Assembly: GCA_905235425.1 (NCBI GenBank)
Contig: CAJOKY010000188.1
Coordinates: 1 to 5,125 of the forward strand
Direction: 5' to 3'
Origin: an uncultured Selenomonadaceae bacterium
GTDB taxonomy: Bacteria; Bacillota; Negativicutes; Selenomonadales; Selenomonadaceae
Length of the DNA: 5,125 nt
The translations under genes and the position numbers were made by a program. Position 1 is the stretch's first letter. Each line of letters begins with the position of its first letter. Below are positions 4,626-5,125 of this stretch, piece by piece. The notes under the pieces are model-generated. The model saw nothing but the letters and a program-made list of their open reading frames with translations, did no database searches and was not told where the DNA came from.

Positions 4626-5125
4626 ATGAATGTAAAATTTGATTTTGAAGGAAAAAATTTTGTAATAATCGGCGCGTCGTCCGGTATCGGTCGGCAGTCG
4701 GCGATTGAACTTGCTGAAAGCGGCGCAAATATTTTAGCTGTCGGCAGGAATTTAACGCGGCTTGACAGTTTAAAACAGACTAATCCACAAAAAATTTTTA
4801 CCGCGCAGATTGACGTTACAGAGGCGTCTCAAGAAGATTGGCAGGCGGCATTTACAGATTTTGTCAGCAACGTAGGCAAGATTGACGGCGGCGTTTACAG
4901 CGCTGGTATCGTGGGCTTGACGCCGTTAAATTCATTTGACAAGGAGCTTGCTCATAAAATTTTTGACACAAGTTTTTGGGGTATGATAAATTTCATGCAA
5001 ACTGCCGCGAAGAAAAAATTTTCCAATGCCGGTTCAAGTTTCGTGCTGATGAGTTCGCTTGCCGCAGATTTCGGTACAAAAAGCCTGTTCGCGTATTCAG
5101 CGGCTAAGGCGGCGGTAAAGGCGGC
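4626..5125 (+). CDS. Short-chain dehydrogenase/reductase, FabG-like, 3' end outside window
   Basis: The first 166 residues of a classical SDR are present; the frame is still open at the window edge. ATG 4626 is chosen because an in-frame TAA at 4617-4619 excludes anything longer. Seen directly: the cofactor motif GASSGIG (16-22), VGRN (39-42) whose Arg suggests NADPH, ID V at 62-64 (the adenine-contacting Asp), YSAG (91-94) in place of the usual NNAG, catalytic Ser144 in LMSSLA, and Tyr157/Lys161 in YSAAK, with the normal Ser-to-Tyr spacing of 13. The helix residue that is normally Asn in classical SDRs (NLxG) appears as Ser116 in TSFWG. Following an ACP and a ketoacyl synthase III, the simplest role is reducing a 3-oxoacyl-ACP to 3-hydroxyacyl-ACP. 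It could instead reduce a sugar intermediate, since SDRs are broad and the C-terminal substrate region is not in view. Confidence 0.88.
   Translation, partial: MNVKFDFEGKNFVIIGASSGIGRQSAIELAESGANILAVGRNLTRLDSLKQTNPQKIFTAQIDVTEASQEDWQAAFTDFVSNVGKIDGGVYSAGIVGLTPLNSFDKELAHKIFDTSFWGMINFMQTAAKKKFSNAGSSFVLMSSLAADFGTKSLFAYSAAKAAVKA

Overview
The window reads as a contiguous stretch of a moderately AT-rich, low-GC-type bacterial chromosome. All genes lie on the + strand and are packed as one apparent operon or transcription unit. Strong AGGAG/GGGG-type ribosome sites, frequent TTG starts, poly-A/poly-T-rich coding sequence and short heptad-like tandem repeats in the gaps would fit a Firmicute, perhaps a Negativicute. 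That taxonomic guess rests on style only and has low confidence.

Layout. (1) Bases 1-446 hold the 3' end of purD (purine biosynthesis), with an unusual acidic, repetitive C-terminal tail. (2) Bases 439-1581 hold glf, UDP-galactopyranose mutase, starting inside the end of purD. (3) Bases 1578-2498 hold a GT2 glycosyltransferase of rhamnosyltransferase-like type, with a TTG start overlapping the glf stop. (4) Bases 2521-3162 hold a NeuD/PglD-type left-handed beta-helix acyltransferase. (5) After a 63-bp AT-rich heptad-repeat gap, bases 3226-3447 encode a stand-alone acyl carrier protein. (6) Bases 3447-4472 encode a FabH-like ketoacyl synthase III, overlapping the ACP stop by one base. (7) A 153-bp gap is filled by a 15-bp tandem repeat with copies in both orientations. 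(8) From 4626 to the window edge runs a FabG-like short-chain dehydrogenase/reductase (SDR), cut at its catalytic YxxxK motif.

How the genes could work together. Glf supplies UDP-galactofuranose and the GT2 enzyme adds a sugar to a growing glycan. The ACP, ketoacyl synthase III and reductase together look like a minimal acyl-making unit: condense one C2 unit, then reduce to a 3-hydroxyacyl-ACP. The NeuD-like enzyme is a natural candidate to move that acyl group onto a nucleotide-linked amino sugar. The inferred output is an acyl-decorated surface polysaccharide or flagellar glycan. The families are recognised with good confidence. The joint pathway, the acyl group and the acceptor sugar are inference, and no aminotransferase or sugar dehydratase is visible in the window.

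The main items worth a second look are this acyl cassette, a T9 tract whose one-base contraction would fuse the glycosyltransferase in frame to the acyltransferase, the 15-bp repeat block before the SDR gene, and divergent residues in the ketoacyl synthase, ACP and SDR. No intergenic stretch exceeds 300 bases. I saw no tRNA, rRNA, CRISPR array, insertion sequence or convincing intrinsic terminator.
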